Shown here in pieces: positions 17,888 to 25,455 of a DNA stretch of 36,376 nt. A model generated the notes under the pieces. The model did no database searches. It was not told the DNA's origin and saw only the letters and a program-made list of their open reading frames with translations. The stretch's first letter is position 1. Each line of letters starts with the position of its first letter. Position numbers and translations under genes: made by a program. This DNA comes from Betaproteobacteria bacterium (lineage in GTDB: Bacteria; Pseudomonadota; Gammaproteobacteria; Burkholderiales; Burkholderiaceae_C): assembly GCA_028870715.1 (NCBI GenBank), contig JAGWOZ010000009.1, forward strand, positions 1 to 36,376, read 5' to 3'.

Positions 17888-18088
17888 ATGAAGATCAATG
17901 AAGGCGGTTGGGATCGCGTGGTTCGTGTCGTTGTGGGCTTGGCGCTGATACTGGCGGCCGCTCTCGGCTATGTCGGCGTGTGGGGTTATATCGGCATTGT
18001 TCCCTTGGTCACCGGGATCATTGGGGTCTGTCCGGCCTACAGCCTGTTGGGCATGAGCACCTGCCCGATGAAGAGCCGTCAGGGCTGA
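17888..18088 (+). CDS. DUF2892 (YgaP-like) small membrane protein
   Basis: 66-aa membrane protein with the DUF2892 pattern: a short amphipathic N-terminus ([17 protein letters not shown]), a first transmembrane helix ([16 protein letters not shown]), a second helix ([22 protein letters not shown]) and a C-terminal Cys ([12 protein letters not shown]). The family is the membrane part of the rhodanese YgaP and often stands beside sulfur-transfer genes. The ribosome-binding site AAGGAGG is strong. The gene lies between the two parS sites; its two cysteines, one in the second helix and one after it, could matter for sulfur or redox chemistry, but this is inference. Confidence 0.9.
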   Translation: MKINEGGWDRVVRVVVGLALILAAALGYVGVWGYIGIVPLVTGIIGVCPAYSLLGMSTCPMKSRQG

Positions 18089-18092
18089 TCCG

Positions 18093-18112
18093 GCTCTCCT
18101 CGCAAGGAGAGC
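18093..18112 (+). terminator. Perfect 8-bp-stem hairpin after the DUF2892 gene
   Basis: GCTCTCCT (18093-18100), loop CGCA, AGGAGAGC (18105-18112), starting 5 bp past the stop codon. The stem is perfect but no T-tract follows. Confidence 0.5.
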
Positions 18113-18139
18113 GTCCGAAGAAAGAGTCATGCAAGGCGA

Positions 18140-18169
18140 CAGCGTGTGTTCCACGTGGAACACACGCTG
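18140..18169. promoter_or_regulatory. parS site 2 inside a 30-bp perfect palindrome
   Basis: A second copy of the identical 16-bp core TGTTCCACGTGGAACA (18147-18162), 635 bp from site 1. Seven more bases on each side are exact mirror images (CAGCGTG on the left, CACGCTG on the right), so the palindrome is 30 bp. The arm sequences differ from those of site 1, so the sites are not simple copies of one another. Confidence 0.93.
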
Positions 18170-18470
18170 CTTGCTGCCAACACATGCCGAAAACCAAGGG
18201 CCGCGCCTGTGGTGCGCCGGCAACGCGCGCCGTTCGTCCTGTTCGCGCCATCTCCCGCTCGCGGCGTGCCGGCGGCTGTGTTGCCTTGGGGCGGGTCGTC
18301 AAAGGCGGCGTGTGACTGCAGCAGGTATCGGTCCGGGTGTCGGGCGCGATTGGTGCATGCGCGCGCGGAGGCAAGGCCAGGCCACCTGCCACGAAGCGCC
18401 CTGATCACGCCCGCAAGCGGCCCCCCGTTTCACCCAGTCCGCTCGTTTGACGACCGATCGCCCGCCGTGA
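18170..18470. other. Gene-free stretch between parS site 2 and the TSUP gene
   Basis: About 300 bp without a recognisable gene on either strand. The open frames here are short, Arg/Cys-rich and resemble no family I know. No repeats or RNA gene were recognised. It may be spacer around the ParB loading site. Confidence 0.5.
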
Positions 18471-19247
18471 TCAGTGGGCCGCCGTTGCAAAAAATGCGTC
18501 CCAGGCCGTCTTGGCGATCAGCAGTGCCACGATGGCGATGAACATCCAACGCACGAAATGGGTGCCTCGGCGCATCGCCAGCCGGGTTCCGAGCACGCTG
18601 CCGGCGATGTTGGAGATGGCAATGACCAAGGCGATGGGCCACATCACGTGCCCCTTGCTTGCGAACAGCAGGAGCGCGGCCAGATTGCATGCAACGTTCA
18701 CGACCTTCGCGCTCGCCGCCGCATGCAGGAAGTCGAACCCGAATCCCCGGACGAACAGGAACACCAGAAAGTTGCCGGTGCCGGGGCCAAAGAACCCGTC
18801 ATAAAACCCGATCACGCCGCCACCGACAACCGCCAATAGGGTTTCAGCGCGCCCACTGAGGTGCGGACTGTGGTGGTGCCCGAGATCCTTGCGGGCCAGG
18901 GTATAGACGAGCACGCCGGTCAGGATGAAGGGCAAGGCCTTGCGGAACTCGCCTGACTCAACCCGCGTGATCTCAAAGGCCCCGAGCAGGGCCCCGCCGA
19001 AGGCGGCCAGGGTTGCGGGAAGGACCGTGCTCCAGGGAATCCGAACCCGGCGCAGGAAGGACAGCATCGCTGCCGAAGTGCCCCAGATCGCCCCACCCTT
19101 GTTGGTGCCGAAAAGCGTGGCAGGCGGTGTGGTGGGATACGCCGAGAAGAGCGCGGGCACCAGAATGAGGCCGCCGCCCCCGACGATCGAGTCCACGAAG
19201 CCTGCGGCCAATGCGGCCAAGCCGAGGGTGAGCAGGCCGAAATCCAT
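18471..19247 (-). CDS. TSUP (TauE/SafE) family transporter
   Basis: 258-aa membrane protein of the sulfite exporter TauE/SafE family (formerly DUF81), with about eight hydrophobic segments. The first half-repeat begins LAALAAGFVDSIVGGGGLILVPALF and has the ATLFGTNKGGAIWGTSAAM segment. The second half-repeat has VVGGGVIGFYDGFFGPGTGNFLVFLFV and SAKVVNVACNLAALLLF. Members export or import sulfite, sulfoacetate, thiosulfate and other small sulfur or organic anions; the substrate here is unknown. The ATG at 19247 starts the protein directly at the first helix; a longer frame from 19403 would translate the terminator hairpin, so it was rejected. No good ribosome-binding site is seen. A structured leader with a terminator lies upstream. 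Confidence 0.9.
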   Translation of the reverse strand: MDFGLLTLGLAALAAGFVDSIVGGGGLILVPALFSAYPTTPPATLFGTNKGGAIWGTSAAMLSFLRRVRIPWSTVLPATLAAFGGALLGAFEITRVESGEFRKALPFILTGVLVYTLARKDLGHHHSPHLSGRAETLLAVVGGGVIGFYDGFFGPGTGNFLVFLFVRGFGFDFLHAAASAKVVNVACNLAALLLFASKGHVMWPIALVIAISNIAGSVLGTRLAMRRGTHFVRWMFIAIVALLIAKTAWDAFFATAAH

Positions 19248-19318
19248 CAACAGGCGGGTGAGTGTGGTCGCGGCCGTGGGAGGTTCGCACGCTCCCACGT
19301 CATGAACAAGGAGAAACC

Positions 19319-19354
19319 AAAAGAAAAGGCGCCGGAACCGTTGGTTCTGGCGCC
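19319..19354 (-). terminator. Intrinsic terminator in the leader of the TSUP gene
   Basis: On the minus strand, a stem of GGCGCC/GGCGCC (19349-19354 with 19328-19333) continues as GAACC/GGTTC after one mismatch, with a three-base loop, and is followed by TTTTCTTTT (19327-19319). It is the only hairpin in the window with a proper T-tract. It lies about 70 nt before the TSUP start codon, so it either ends a small RNA or acts as an attenuator. Confidence 0.7.
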
Positions 19355-19465
19355 CGGTGTCAGCTTTACCGCTGATGGCTTGGGGATTTGCGGATGCCCG
19401 CAACCCCTATGGGCTGTCTCCTCAGTGCTCACCCCTTGGTCAGGCTGCAGTGCAAGCATTGCGAA
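19319..19465 (-). ncRNA. Candidate structured leader RNA or small RNA upstream of the TSUP gene
   Basis: Between marC and the TSUP gene about 300 bp carry no gene but several nested hairpins on the minus strand. These are a GGGG-TTGCGG-gcat-CCGCAA-CCCC stem (19407-19382), a TCAGC/GCTGA stem with six-base loop (19375-19360), and then the terminator. Farther 5' (about 19445-19405), CTGA...GGGG can also pair with CCCC...TCAG around the first stem, so alternative folds exist. Such an arrangement is usual for riboswitch or attenuator leaders and for stand-alone small RNAs. It did not match the TPP, cobalamin, SAM or glycine riboswitch cores by eye. The 5' boundary is a guess. Confidence 0.4.
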
Positions 19466-19521
19466 TACGCAAGATTATTGAGGCGTTCCCCGGAACATGC
19501 ACGGGGGAAAACCCGAATCAA

Positions 19522-19540
19522 ATTGGTGCATCGCACCAAT
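19522..19540 (-). terminator. Hairpin at the end of marC
   Basis: ATTGGTGC (19522-19529), loop ATC, GCACCAAT (19533-19540): a perfect 8-bp stem starting 5 bp past the marC stop on the minus strand. It is followed by TTTGATTCGGG, a weak T-tract. Confidence 0.5.
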
Positions 19541-19545
19541 CCGAG

Positions 19546-20169
19546 TCAATGGCCCAGTCCCGGAAATAACTTCAACAACCCGTCGCTCATCATTTCCACG
19601 GAAAGGGCCGCAAGAATCAGGCCCATGAGGCGTGTCATGACATTGATGCCTGTCTTGCCCAGAAAACGTGCGATGGGCTGCGCGGCACGAAATGACATCG
19701 CGGATGCCAGCGCGATCACCACGCCGTACGAGATCAGCACGAGCAAATCGCTCCAATGACGCGCCTTGTTGGCGTAGATGATGACCGTCGAGATGGTGGC
19801 CGGCCCGGTCAACAACGGGATCGTCAGGGGGACGACCGCCACGCTGTCACTGGCTACAGCCTCATCCACCTCTTCCGGTGTGGATTTGACCGCGCCCGGC
19901 TTGGCATTGAGCATGCTGATGGAGGAGATCAGCAGCAGCATCCCGCCGCCCACCTGGAAGGATGCAAGCGAGATCCCGAAGAAATGCAGAAGATCCGTGC
20001 CAAAAAGCGCGCTGAGGGCGATCACGACAAAAGCGGAAAACGCGCTCACCAGAATGGTGCGATGCCGCTGCGCCGGGCTGAAGCCTTCGGTGAAGGCGAT
20101 GAAGAACGGTATTGCGCCCAAGGGGTTGACGATGGCCAACAGCGCCACAAGGGGCTTGATGAGATTCAT
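19546..20169 (-). CDS. MarC family membrane protein
   Basis: 207-aa integral membrane protein of the MarC/NAAT family with six predicted helices. The N-terminal helix contains the typical VNPLGAIPFFIAFTEG motif, repeated in kind in the second half as VPLTIPLLTGPATISTVI. Between them is a charged loop (NAKPGAVKSTPEEVDEA). Despite the name, MarC proteins are not shown to give antibiotic resistance; some relatives move neutral amino acids. The start ATG at 20169 gives the normal N-terminus. It is upstream of the TSUP gene on the same strand, but a hairpin and the leader region separate them. Confidence 0.93.
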   Translation of the reverse strand: MNLIKPLVALLAIVNPLGAIPFFIAFTEGFSPAQRHRTILVSAFSAFVVIALSALFGTDLLHFFGISLASFQVGGGMLLLISSISMLNAKPGAVKSTPEEVDEAVASDSVAVVPLTIPLLTGPATISTVIIYANKARHWSDLLVLISYGVVIALASAMSFRAAQPIARFLGKTGINVMTRLMGLILAALSVEMMSDGLLKLFPGLGH

Positions 20170-20259
20170 GGCGACAGGTGATGGATGCGCAGCCTGAAGC
20201 CTAGCGCCTCATGCCTGCGCCCGCCAGACGCCGGGATTTGCAGCGGCAACGCGCAGCTG

Positions 20260-21219
20260 CTACTGCATGAAACCGATGCGTGCGCGCCGTCGTGTCGTTG
20301 CGCGGGCGAAGTCCTGTGGCAGGAGCTCATGCCGACCGGCCACTTTCGCTGCGCCGAAGGCGCCATTGACAAGGCGTCGCATCTCCCGCGGGCTCACATG
20401 CGCCAGCGCATCGAGCGCAGCATCGCTGAGGGTCTCGGGGAACGCGCCCCCCCAATCGTGGCTGTCGCGCACGTCCCGGTACAACCGCGCCGCGATCGCC
20501 CGCCGTCCTGCTTCATCCGGGGGATCGATCTCATAGACGTTGAGTCGGTTGAGAATTGGATCGGGAATGCTCGAGGCGTCGTTCGCGGTGGCCACCCACA
20601 CCACCGCACTGCAGTCAATGGGCACTTCGGCAAACTCGTCGGTGAAATGCTGCGCCGTGTCATGCTCCAGCAAACTGTACAGCGCGCCAAGCGGGTCGTA
20701 TTGCACGCTCGAGGCAGCCTTGTCGATTTCGTCGATCACGACCACAGGGTTGGCAAATTCGCCCTGCACCAGGGTTTCAAAGACCTTGCCGGGGCGCGAC
20801 CCCTTCCATTGCGACGACGAGCCGGAGAGGATCCACCCGGCCGTCAGGGCATTCATCGGCGCGAGCGCCCAGCTGGTGCCCAAAAGCGCGGCAACCCGCC
20901 GCGCGAAGTGCGTCTTGCCGATCCCGGGCTCGCCCAGAAGCAGCATGGGCGTGACTTCGATGGCGTCTCGGCTGTCCACGGCCAACGCGACAGCGCGACG
21001 AATGTCCTCCAGCGGCTCGCCGAAATTGGGCAGCTCCTGCTGCAGGGCCTCCATGTCGGGCAGCTGCGCAGGCTTGATCGCCAGGCGCTGGCCACCTGCC
21101 TCAATCATGCGCGTGTAGGTGTGCCGCAGCTGTTCATGGGACTCGGCCGGCAAGCCTTTGAGCTTGCGCTCGACTTCGTCGACGGCATAGACGGATTTGT
21201 ACGCGGCAACGGCAATCAT
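20260..21219 (-). CDS. Lon-like AAA+ ATPase without protease domain
   Basis: 319-aa single AAA+ module. An N-terminal helical region (residues 1-85, rich in charged residues) is followed by Walker A LLLGEPGIGKTHFARRVA, Walker B PVVVIDEIDKA, sensor 1 VVWVATANDASSIPDPILNRL and the sensor 2 region VSPREMRRLVNGAF. The IPDPILNR segment resembles the Lon ATPase, but no Lon substrate-binding or Ser-Lys protease domain is present. It may remodel or unfold a protein; the partner is unknown. The ribosome-binding site GGAGGTGCATC directly before the ATG at 21219 fixes the start; the longer frame to 21426 runs into kup. It lies 139 bp downstream of kup on the same strand. Confidence 0.87.
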   Translation of the reverse strand: MIAVAAYKSVYAVDEVERKLKGLPAESHEQLRHTYTRMIEAGGQRLAIKPAQLPDMEALQQELPNFGEPLEDIRRAVALAVDSRDAIEVTPMLLLGEPGIGKTHFARRVAALLGTSWALAPMNALTAGWILSGSSSQWKGSRPGKVFETLVQGEFANPVVVIDEIDKAASSVQYDPLGALYSLLEHDTAQHFTDEFAEVPIDCSAVVWVATANDASSIPDPILNRLNVYEIDPPDEAGRRAIAARLYRDVRDSHDWGGAFPETLSDAALDALAHVSPREMRRLVNGAFGAAKVAGRHELLPQDFARATTRRRARIGFMQ

Positions 21220-21358
21220 GATGCACCTCCGGAAAGCACGAACTGCATGCAACCCCATGCAGCAATCATGCCAGACCAACGGCGCAACGCAAGCCTTCCG
21301 GGCCGTGCAATGACCGCAGGTTGTGGACTTTCGCACACACCGCGGGCTTTGCGGAAGG

Positions 21359-23245
21359 TCAGATCTCGATTTGGGTGCCCAGCTCCACGACGCGGTTGGG
21401 CGGGATCCGGAAGTAGTCCGAGGCATCCTGCGCGTTGCGGCTCATCCAGGAGAACAGCACTTCGCGCCATAGCGCCATTCCCGGAATCTTGGAGGGGATG
21501 ATGGTTTGGCGCGCGAGGAAAAATGAGGTTTCCATCAAGTGGAACTCCAGCCCAAATAGCTGCTCGCAATCCTTGAGCAAGCGCTGGATGTCCGGCTCAT
21601 CCTTGAAGCCGAAATCGACGTGCAGCAGGTAAATGCCCTCTTCCATGGACGTGAGCTCGATGCCCTGCTCCGGCGGTACGTGGGGGACGTCTGCGGTTTG
21701 TGCGGACAGGAAAATCACCCGTTCGTGCAGCACCTTGTTGTGCTTGAGGTTGTGCAGAAGTGCGTGTGGCACCGTGTTGGCATCGGGGGTGAGATAGATG
21801 GCGGTGCCTTCGACGCGGGTCGGTGGATAGGTGGACAGGCTGTGCACGAAATCCTTCAGGTTCAGCGCATGCTCCTGCAACTGGCGCTTGAGCAGGGTGC
21901 GTCCGCGTTTCCAGGTTGACAGCATCGTATACACGGCCGCGCCGAAAACCAGCGGAAACCAGCCGCCGTGGTCGATCTTCAGCGAATTCGAGGCCAGGAA
22001 GAGCAGTTCCACCAGCGCCAGCGGCACAAACGCGAGATTGGCTTGCCGCGTGCTCCACCCCCAGCGCTGGGGTACGACCATCCATAAGAACACGGTCGTG
22101 GTGAGCATGGTGATGTTCACCGCAATTCCATAGGCAGCGGCCAGATTGTCCGAAGTGCGGAAGGCCAGCACCAGAATGACCACGAAGATCAGCAGCATCC
22201 AGTTGATGAAGGGCACGTAAATCTGCCCCTGATTGCGCTCATTCGTGAACAGCACGGTCATGCGTGGCAGATAGCCAAGCTTGATGGCCTGGGTGGTCAT
22301 CGAATAGGCGCCTGAGATCACCGCTTGCGAGGCGATGACCGTGGCCATGCCAGCCAGAATCACCAGCGGCCACAACGCCCAGCCCGGGGCCAAATAGAAG
22401 AAGGGGTTCTTCACCGCCTCCGGGCGGGCCAGCACGAGCGCGCCTTGGCCGAAGTAGTTCAGCAGCAGCCCCGGCATCACCACGCCGAGCCACGCCGCCC
22501 GGATGGGCTTGCGCCCGAAATGACCCATGTCGGCATACAGCGCCTCCCCACCGGTCAGTGTCAGAAACACCGCGCCCAGCAAAAACAGCGCCAGCCCCGG
22601 ATGGCGGATGAACATATCCACGCCCCACCAGGGATTGAGCGCCAGCAGCACCGCGGGGTTGGACACGATCTGGATCAAGCCCAAAATGCCCACCACCCCG
22701 AACCACACCACCATGACCGGCCCGAAAAACGCGCCCACCAGCGCCGTGCCGCGCTTTTGCACCAGAAACAGGCCGATCAAAATGAGGACCGTGATGGGCA
22801 CCACGGCATCGTTGAGCACAGGGGTCGCCACCGCCGTGCCCTCGATCGCCGAGAGCACCGAGATGGCAGGCGTGATGATGCTGTCGCCATAGAACATCGA
22901 CGCGCCGATCAGTCCGAGGGACACCGCCACGGTGCGCCCGTGTGTACGCGGCGCATAGCGGCGCATGACCAGTGCCATGAGCGCCAGAATCCCGCCCTCG
23001 CCGTCGTTGTCCGCGCGCAACGCCAGCATCACGTATTTGACCGTGACAATGATCGTCAGCGCCCAGAAAATGAGCGACAGCACGCCATAAATGTTCGGAA
23101 CGCTGTACCCGAGGTCGTGGGAGGGGTTGAACGCCTCCTTGAACGCGTACAGCGGACTCGTGCCGATATCGCCATAGACGACCCCCAGGGCGCCCAGGCT
23201 GAGAGCGGCCAACGATCCCTTGTGTTGTGTTCCGGTGTCTTGCAT
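21359..23245 (-). CDS. kup: Low-affinity potassium transporter Kup
   Basis: 628-aa KUP/HAK/KT potassium:proton symporter. The N-terminus is LSLGALGVVYGDIGTSPLYAFKEAF, with the GDIGTSPLY signature of the family. About twelve helices follow to residue ~440, including the segment GGEALYADMGHFGRKPIRAAW. The C-terminal cytoplasmic domain of ~180 residues begins after the basic stretch WKRGRTLLKRQ and ends ELGTQIEI. It is full length. With the Kef-type antiporter at 4428-6226 it is one of two K+ systems in the window. The AAA+ gene follows on the same strand. Confidence 0.96.
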   Translation of the reverse strand: MQDTGTQHKGSLAALSLGALGVVYGDIGTSPLYAFKEAFNPSHDLGYSVPNIYGVLSLIFWALTIIVTVKYVMLALRADNDGEGGILALMALVMRRYAPRTHGRTVAVSLGLIGASMFYGDSIITPAISVLSAIEGTAVATPVLNDAVVPITVLILIGLFLVQKRGTALVGAFFGPVMVVWFGVVGILGLIQIVSNPAVLLALNPWWGVDMFIRHPGLALFLLGAVFLTLTGGEALYADMGHFGRKPIRAAWLGVVMPGLLLNYFGQGALVLARPEAVKNPFFYLAPGWALWPLVILAGMATVIASQAVISGAYSMTTQAIKLGYLPRMTVLFTNERNQGQIYVPFINWMLLIFVVILVLAFRTSDNLAAAYGIAVNITMLTTTVFLWMVVPQRWGWSTRQANLAFVPLALVELLFLASNSLKIDHGGWFPLVFGAAVYTMLSTWKRGRTLLKRQLQEHALNLKDFVHSLSTYPPTRVEGTAIYLTPDANTVPHALLHNLKHNKVLHERVIFLSAQTADVPHVPPEQGIELTSMEEGIYLLHVDFGFKDEPDIQRLLKDCEQLFGLEFHLMETSFFLARQTIIPSKIPGMALWREVLFSWMSRNAQDASDYFRIPPNRVVELGTQIEI

Positions 23246-23376
23246 ATGGTTTGCGCTCCGCTTCGGATCTTTCCCCCCAGCGGGCCCGAATGAAAGGGAC
23301 TGTCATCTTAGGGCTGTTTTGTTGCGAAGCATCATTTGTGCCCGTCCCATGATGCCGATCGTCACGCGCAGCGTCC

Positions 23377-23390
23377 TTGCGCCAGATCAA
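23377..23390. promoter_or_regulatory. FNR/ANR-type box upstream of hemN
   Basis: TTGCGCCAGATCAA; read on the other strand it is TTGATCTGGCGCAA, which has one perfect half-site and a close second half-site of the FNR consensus TTGAT-N4-ATCAA. Its centre at 23383.5 would be at -41.5 of a transcript starting near 23425, with CATCAT (23413-23418) as -10. That is the classic position for FNR activation. Confidence 0.55.
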
Positions 23391-23440
23391 AGCCGCCACC
23401 TCCGCTGGCCCGCATCATGCCCACGATGATGAGTCGCACC

Positions 23441-24838
23441 ATGATGCCAGCCAACCTTGATTTCCAGCCCGAACTGATCCGCCGCTACGACGTGGCCGGT
23501 CCACGCTATACGTCTTACCCAACCGCCGACCGCTTTCGGCCTGACTTTCAAGCAGCCGATTACGCGGCCGCTCTGCGTGAGCGAGGCCGCGCGGCCCTCA
23601 CCCCCTTGTCGCTTTACGTCCACATCCCCTTCTGTGAGACGCTGTGCTACTACTGTGGCTGCAACAAGATTCCCACGAAAAACCATGCGCGCAGCGCACC
23701 GTACCTCGATCAGGTCGAGCAGGAAATGGGGTTGGTGGCGGGGCTGCTAGGCCAGCGCCTGCCTGTTTCGCAGCTCCACTGGGGTGGCGGCACGCCCACA
23801 TTCCTGAGCGACGAGGAGGCATCGCGTCTGATGGATATGACGCGCAGGCATTTCGAGCTGCAGCCCGGAGGGGAGTACTCGATCGAGATTGACCCGCGCA
23901 AGGTTGGCAGGCAGCGTGTGGCGCACCTGGCCGCGCTGGGCTTCAATCGCATGAGCGTGGGGGTTCAGGACTTCGACCCCGCCGTGCAGCAGGCGGTCAA
24001 TCGCATCCAGAGCTATGAGGAAACGAAAGAGGTCATCGATGCGGCGCGGGCCAACGGCTTTGCATCGGTCAGCGTCGATCTGATCTACGGACTGCCGCGG
24101 CAAAACGCCTTCAATTTCGCGGCAACGCTGGAGAAAGTCATCGACCTGCGGCCCGACCGCGTCGCGCTTTACAGCTATGCGCACCTGCCGCAACGCTTTA
24201 CACCGCAGCGGCGCATCAATGAGGCCGACCTACCCGAGCCACAAGCCAAGCTCGTGCTCCTGGGGCTGGCAATCCGCCGCCTGGCCCATGCCGGCTACGT
24301 GTACATCGGGATGGATCATTTCGCGCTGCCCGCGGACGAACTCGCGCAAGCCCAGCAAAAGGGCAAGCTGCACCGTAATTTCCAGGGCTATTCCACGCAG
24401 GCCGACTTGGATTTGCTCGCCTTCGGCGTGTCGGGAATTTCCAAGCTTGGCAGGCACTACATCCAGAATGCCAAGACCCTGGAAGCGTACGGCGCGGCCC
24501 TATCGGCCGGCGAGTTACCCGTCGAAAGGGGGCTGACGCTGAGTGACGATGACCTGCTGCGACGCGAGGCCATTCAACGCCTGATGTGCGATTTCGCGCT
24601 CGACCTGGAAGACCTCGCGCGGCACCATGGCGTGCCGGACGCAGCCACGTATTTTGCCGCGGATCTCAAGCGCCTGGATCCCTTGGAAGAAGCCGGGCTG
24701 CTGCAGCGCGACGGGCTCACCTTGCGCGTGACGCCCCAGGGACGGTTGCTCGTGCGCATCGTGGCCATGCAGTTCGACCGCTATTTGCACGACGCCGCTG
24801 CGCTGCTGCAGGCGCCACGCTATTCGCGGGTCATCTGA
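23441..24838 (+). CDS. hemN: Oxygen-independent coproporphyrinogen III oxidase HemN
   Basis: Radical-SAM enzyme that converts coproporphyrinogen III to protoporphyrinogen IX without oxygen, 465 aa from this start. The N-terminus PELIRRYDVAGPRYTSYPTADRF is typical of true HemN. The 4Fe-4S cluster motif is CETLCYYCGC, with the family's fourth Cys, and it is followed by LHWGGGTPTFL. Further conserved segments are GVQDFDPAVQQAVNRIQ, IYGLPRQ and YIGMDHFALP. Several in-frame ATGs lie between 23417 and 23444. The FNR-type box and its implied transcription start near 23425 favour 23441 or 23444, though no clear ribosome-binding site decides. The box fits expression under low oxygen. Confidence 0.95.
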   Translation: MMPANLDFQPELIRRYDVAGPRYTSYPTADRFRPDFQAADYAAALRERGRAALTPLSLYVHIPFCETLCYYCGCNKIPTKNHARSAPYLDQVEQEMGLVAGLLGQRLPVSQLHWGGGTPTFLSDEEASRLMDMTRRHFELQPGGEYSIEIDPRKVGRQRVAHLAALGFNRMSVGVQDFDPAVQQAVNRIQSYEETKEVIDAARANGFASVSVDLIYGLPRQNAFNFAATLEKVIDLRPDRVALYSYAHLPQRFTPQRRINEADLPEPQAKLVLLGLAIRRLAHAGYVYIGMDHFALPADELAQAQQKGKLHRNFQGYSTQADLDLLAFGVSGISKLGRHYIQNAKTLEAYGAALSAGELPVERGLTLSDDDLLRREAIQRLMCDFALDLEDLARHHGVPDAATYFAADLKRLDPLEEAGLLQRDGLTLRVTPQGRLLVRIVAMQFDRYLHDAAALLQAPRYSRVI

Positions 24839-24966
24839 GCGGCATGCGCGGCGCGCCGGGTCCTGCGGGGGACGGGTCAGGAGAGGCTCGCCACGGGAGT
24901 GGATGAGATCACGCAGGCCTTTGCCGCCCTGCAATCGCCCATGGGTGTCCTGGAGCCGCGGCGGCG

Positions 24967-25455
24967 CTAGCCAAACCGTTCCTGCAGTTTCACACGCAAT
25001 CCATTGTCCAGATCGGGGATGCGCGAGCGCACCGCCTCAATTCGGTTGAGGTCAGCAGCTCGCTGCGGCGCGCCCCACACGGGCTGCGGCCAGTGCGTGT
25101 CCCAGTGCCAGCGCGCAATGACGTGCCAATGCAGATGCGGCACCACATTGCCCAAAGTCGCCAGATTGACCTTATCGGGCGCCAGATGTTCGCGCACGAC
25201 GTGCTCGACGAGCACCACCGCGTCCATGCAGGCACTGCGCTCCAAGGCGCTCAGGTCACTGAACTCGGCCCGATGGGCCTGCCAGATCACGCGGTAGAAG
25301 GCCGGATGCTCGGCGTCATCGGCTCGCACCAGACGCATCCATGCGCCGCTCCATACAACGGGCAGGCGATCCGTTTGGGCGCACAACGGGCATGCGGTTG
25401 CGGCGTCGCGCCCTGGCAGCTCGGCGCAAGGCTGCCGCATGGCGGGCCTATTCAT
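24967..25455 (-). CDS. HIT family (histidine triad) protein
   Basis: 162-aa HIT protein, a nucleotide-binding hydrolase or transferase family. A zinc-type CPLC pair lies near residue 25, and the catalytic triad motif is PHLHWHVIARWHWD near residue 110. Such proteins of the betaproteobacteria are usually soluble and of unknown natural substrate. The ATG at 25455 has a GGTGGGG ribosome-binding site and overlaps the last eight bases of the anti-sigma gene, suggesting translational coupling. A 127-bp gap with no clear gene separates its end from hemN (convergent). Confidence 0.9.
   Translation of the reverse strand: MNRPAMRQPCAELPGRDAATACPLCAQTDRLPVVWSGAWMRLVRADDAEHPAFYRVIWQAHRAEFSDLSALERSACMDAVVLVEHVVREHLAPDKVNLATLGNVVPHLHWHVIARWHWDTHWPQPVWGAPQRAADLNRIEAVRSRIPDLDNGLRVKLQERFG

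Noticed and set aside
17456-18223. N-terminal extension of MnmG to 898 residues
   Set aside because: The added part would translate through both parS sites and the DUF2892 gene, whereas the ATG at 17455 begins exactly at the conserved FAD-binding N-terminus.
19382-19450. TPP riboswitch in the TSUP leader
   Set aside because: A GGGGTGAGCACTGAGGAGAC stretch on the minus strand looks vaguely like the TPP CUGAGA region, but the second conserved half (CCTGATC...GGATAATGCC) is absent.
22325-23293. Long plus-strand open frame antisense to kup
   Set aside because: Its translation is His/Arg/Gln-rich and repetitive with no family resemblance. kup is complete and well conserved on the other strand.
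24899-24970. 24-codon frame starting with GTG between hemN and the HIT gene
   Set aside because: Too short, no ribosome-binding site, and no resemblance to a known peptide.
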